From: Lentzea xinjiangensis | GTDB lineage: Bacteria; Actinomycetota; Actinomycetes; Mycobacteriales; Pseudonocardiaceae | Length of the DNA stretch: 61,947 bases | Direction of reading: 5' to 3' | NCBI RefSeq assembly: GCF_900110955.1 | Contig: NZ_FOFR01000034.1 | Coordinates: 1-61,947, forward strand | Shown here: piece after piece, positions 59,647 to 61,947 of the stretch | Layout: the number at the start of each line of letters is the position of its first letter | Position numbering within the stretch: position 1 is the stretch's first letter | Notes under the pieces: model-generated | The model's input: only the letters and a program-made list of their open reading frames with translations | Databases searched by the model: none | Told to the model about the DNA's origin: nothing | Translations under genes and position numbers: made by a program

Positions 59647-60846
59647 ATGACCAACAGCAGGCTGTTCACCAGTGAGTCGGTGACCGAGGGACACCCCGAC
59701 AAGATCTGCGACGCGATCAGCGACTCGATCCTGGACGCGTTGCTGGCCGAGGACCCGCGTTCCCGCGTGGCGGTGGAGACGCTGATCACGACCGGCCAGG
59801 TCCACGTGGCCGGTGAGGTCACCACGGAGGCTTACGTCGACATCCCCACGATCGTCCGCGAGAAGATCCTGGAGATCGGGTACGACGCGTCGCAGAAGGG
59901 CTTCGACGGCAACTCCTGCGGCGTGAACGTGGCGATCGGCGCGCAGTCCCCGGACATCGCGCAGGGCGTCGACACCGCCCTGGAGGAGCGGGTCGAGGGT
60001 GCCGCCGACGAGATCGACAAGCAGGGCGCCGGCGACCAGGGCCTGATGTTCGGCTACGCGTGCACCGACACGCCCGAGATCATGCCGCTGCCGATCGCCC
60101 TGGCCCACCGCCTGTCCCGCCGCCTCGCCGCGGTCCGCAAGGACGGCACCCTCCCGTACCTGCGCCCGGACGGCAAGACGCAGGTCACCATCGAGTACGC
60201 CGGTGACCAGCCCGTCCGCCTCGACACCGTCGTCATCTCCACCCAGCACGCCGACGGCATCGACCTGGAGAAGATGCTCGGCGTCGACATCCGCCAGCAC
60301 GTCGTCCAGCCCGAGATCGACCCGCTGAACATCGACACCTCGGACGTGCGGCTGCTCACGAACCCGACGGGCCGGTTCGTGATCGGTGGCCCGATGGGTG
60401 ACGCCGGTCTGACCGGCCGGAAGATCATCGTCGACACCTACGGCGGCATGGCGCGGCACGGTGGTGGCGCGTTCTCCGGCAAGGACCCGTCGAAGGTCGA
60501 CCGTTCGGCGGCGTACGCGATGCGCTGGGTCGCCAAGAACACCGTCGCGGCGGGCCTCGCCAGCCGTGTCGAGGTCCAGGTCGCGTACGCGATCGGCAAG
60601 GCCGCCCCGGTCGGCCTGTTCGTCGAGACGTTCGGCACGGAGACCGTCGACCCGACCAAGATCCAGCAGGCCATCACGGAGGTGTTCGACCTGCGCCCGG
60701 CCGCGATCATCCGCGACCTCGGCCTGCTCCGCCCGATCTACGCCGCGACCGCCGCGTACGGCCACTTCGGCCGCACCGACGTCGATCTGCCCTGGGAGTC
60801 GACCGACCGCGCCGACGCCCTCCGCGACCTCGTGAACGGAGGCTGA
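59647..60846 (+). CDS. metK: S-adenosylmethionine synthetase
   Basis: 399 residues, the normal length. ATG at 59647 has AAGGAG about 13 bases upstream and gives the canonical start MTNSRLFTSESVTEGHPDK. Family signatures are GHPDKICDAISD (ATP/phosphate site), GAGDQGLMFGYA and GGGAFSGKDPSKVDRSAAY. It makes SAM from methionine and ATP in the cytoplasm. Placed right after a PKS with two active C-methyltransferase domains and before an adenosine kinase and ahcY, it probably raises the SAM supply during production. Whether it is the genome's only metK or an extra copy cannot be told from this window. The next gene starts two bases after its stop. Confidence 0.97.
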   Translation: MTNSRLFTSESVTEGHPDKICDAISDSILDALLAEDPRSRVAVETLITTGQVHVAGEVTTEAYVDIPTIVREKILEIGYDASQKGFDGNSCGVNVAIGAQSPDIAQGVDTALEERVEGAADEIDKQGAGDQGLMFGYACTDTPEIMPLPIALAHRLSRRLAAVRKDGTLPYLRPDGKTQVTIEYAGDQPVRLDTVVISTQHADGIDLEKMLGVDIRQHVVQPEIDPLNIDTSDVRLLTNPTGRFVIGGPMGDAGLTGRKIIVDTYGGMARHGGGAFSGKDPSKVDRSAAYAMRWVAKNTVAAGLASRVEVQVAYAIGKAAPVGLFVETFGTETVDPTKIQQAITEVFDLRPAAIIRDLGLLRPIYAATAAYGHFGRTDVDLPWESTDRADALRDLVNGG

Positions 60847-60848
60847 CC

Positions 60849-61847
60849 GTGCGCCTGGCCGTCACCGGCTCGATCGCCACCGACCACCTCATGGTGTTCC
60901 CCGGCCGCTTCACCGACCAGCTCCTCGCGGATCGGCTCGACTCCGTGTCGTTGTCGTTCCTGGTGGACACGCTGGACGTGCGGCGGGGAGGCGTCGCGGC
61001 CAACATCTGCTTCGGGCTCGGCCTGCTCGGCTCCCGGCCGGCCCTCGTCGGCGCGGTCGGCCGGGACTTCGCCGAGTACCGGGAGTGGCTCGAGGACCAC
61101 GGCGTCGACACCGAGTCGGTGCTGGTCTCGCAAACCCGCCACACCGCACGGTTCCTGTGCACCACCGACGAGGACCAGAACCAGATCGCGTCCTTCTACG
61201 CCGGCGCGATGGCCGAGGCCCGCCACATCGCCCTCGCGCCCGTCGCGGACAGGCTCGGGGGCCTCGACCTCGTGCTGATCTCACCCAACGACCCGGACGC
61301 GATGCTGCGGCACACCGAGGAGTGCGTGCGCGGCGGCCACCCGTTCGCGGCCGATCCCTCGCAGCAGCTCACCAGGATGGACGGCGCCCGGATCCGCTCC
61401 CTGCTGACGGGTGCGACGTGGCTGTTCACCAACGACTACGAGCACGACCTCTTGCTGTCCAAGACCGGGTGGTCCGAGGCGGAGGTCCTCGACCGGGTCG
61501 GGGCGTGGATCACCACCATGGGCGAGAAGGGCGTCCGGCTGGAGATGGCCGGCCTGCCCTCCGTGCACGTTCCCGCCGTCGCGGCCCGCCGGGTCGTGGA
61601 CCCGACCGGGGTCGGCGACGGGTTCCGCGCCGGGTTCCTGGCGGGCCTCGACCGGGGGCTGCCTGCCGAGCGGTCGATGCAACTCGGCTGCACGCTCGCG
61701 ACCTTCGTCCTGGAGTCGCAGGGCTCGCAGGAGTACGTGGTGGACCCCGCGCTGTTCGCCGGCCGGTTCGCCGAGGCCTACGGGCCGGCGGCCGCGGCGG
61801 AAGCCGACCTGTTCCGAACTGTCCACTCCGGACAGTTCGCTTCCTGA
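60849..61847 (+). CDS. PfkB-family carbohydrate/adenosine kinase
   Basis: 332 residues. GTG at 60849 has GGAGG nine bases upstream, inside the end of metK, so the two are coupled. The N-terminal ribokinase-fold start is MRLAVTGSIATDHLMVFPG, followed by RRGGVAANICFGLGLLG. The C-terminal PfkB signature is DPTGVGDGFRAGFLAG, whose GVGD Asp is the catalytic base. Sequence style and length match actinobacterial adenosine kinases (AdoK). Lying between metK and ahcY, it should phosphorylate the adenosine released from S-adenosylhomocysteine, pulling that reaction forward. A ribokinase-like sugar kinase remains possible from sequence alone. Confidence 0.88.
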   Translation: MRLAVTGSIATDHLMVFPGRFTDQLLADRLDSVSLSFLVDTLDVRRGGVAANICFGLGLLGSRPALVGAVGRDFAEYREWLEDHGVDTESVLVSQTRHTARFLCTTDEDQNQIASFYAGAMAEARHIALAPVADRLGGLDLVLISPNDPDAMLRHTEECVRGGHPFAADPSQQLTRMDGARIRSLLTGATWLFTNDYEHDLLLSKTGWSEAEVLDRVGAWITTMGEKGVRLEMAGLPSVHVPAVAARRVVDPTGVGDGFRAGFLAGLDRGLPAERSMQLGCTLATFVLESQGSQEYVVDPALFAGRFAEAYGPAAAAEADLFRTVHSGQFAS

Positions 61848-61867
61848 GAGCTCTGGAGGACTTCGCA

Positions 61868-61947
61868 ATGACCGAGAACCGGTTGCAGACCCGCAACGGC
61901 ATCGACTTCGCAGTGGCCGATTTGTCGCTGCACGAGTTCGGTCGCAA
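61868..61947 (+). CDS. ahcY: Adenosylhomocysteinase, 5' end only
   Basis: ATG at 61868 has GGAGGA nine bases upstream, 20 bases after the kinase stop. The 26 visible residues (MTENRLQTRNGIDF, then AVADLSLHEFGR) match the start of S-adenosylhomocysteine hydrolases, where the DFxVADLSLAEFGRKEI pattern is highly conserved. The gene runs out of the window. It should cleave S-adenosylhomocysteine, a potent methyltransferase inhibitor, to adenosine and homocysteine. It completes a metK-adenosine kinase-ahcY cassette beside the methylating PKS. Confidence 0.85.
   Translation, partial: MTENRLQTRNGIDFAVADLSLHEFGR

Noticed and set aside
59600..59660. SAH or SAM riboswitch before metK
   Set aside because: GGAGCGCTTTGCG looks a little like the SAH element start, but the rest of the conserved core and pseudoknot partner could not be found, and GGAG is explained as the ribosome binding site.

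Overview
The window is about 62 kb of very GC-rich DNA with GTG starts, GTGA/ATGA stop-start overlaps and GGAGG-type ribosome binding sites. It also carries a SARP-type regulator and a giant modular polyketide synthase. This fits a filamentous actinomycete, and I guess a rare genus rather than a well-studied Streptomyces. No rRNA, tRNA, CRISPR array, insertion sequence or replication origin was seen.

Left flank (1-8340). A CHRD-like secreted protein is cut by the window edge and ends at a strong hairpin. Next is a coupled three-gene plus-strand operon: a membrane serine hydrolase, a DesK/NarL-type histidine kinase and a LuxR-type response regulator. Convergent to it is a tightly coupled four-gene minus-strand operon. 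It runs from a 60-residue peptide with a perfect ribosome binding site, through two helical proteins of unknown function, to a beta-lactamase-fold serine hydrolase. It looks like a small peptide-processing system. Divergent from the peptide is what reads as a decayed ABC-transporter ATPase. An aldo-keto reductase follows.

Regulation and accessory genes (9074-13729). A 1027-residue SARP/NB-ARC/TPR regulator is followed by a terminator-like hairpin, a degenerate ATP-grasp-like protein and a 60-residue peptide gene.

Main locus (13987-59538). This is a trans-AT polyketide synthase operon for a glutarimide polyketide. Its genes are an AT-thioesterase fusion, a free ACP, an asparagine-synthase-like amidotransferase, PKS-A (3063 aa), PKS-B (7785 aa), an AT-enoyl reductase fusion and PKS-C (2270 aa). 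The amidotransferase and ACP should make malonamyl-ACP. Modules 1 and 2 (KS-DH-KR-ACP, then KS-B-ACP) should build the glutarimide ring. Counting domains through ten KSs to the terminal thioesterase reproduces the carbon and oxidation pattern of the 12-membered glutarimide macrolactones (lactimidomycin/iso-migrastatin type). Unusual points are KS7-KS8 with no ACP between them and a double ACP later, a module 9 split around the gene for the AT-ER protein, and a degenerate methyltransferase in the last module.

Right flank (59647-end). metK, a PfkB-type adenosine kinase and the start of ahcY form a methyl-cycle cassette. It probably supplies SAM and removes S-adenosylhomocysteine for the PKS methyltransferase domains. 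A long hairpin with two competing right arms lies between the PKS and metK. All product and function statements are inferred from motifs read by eye; no database search was run.
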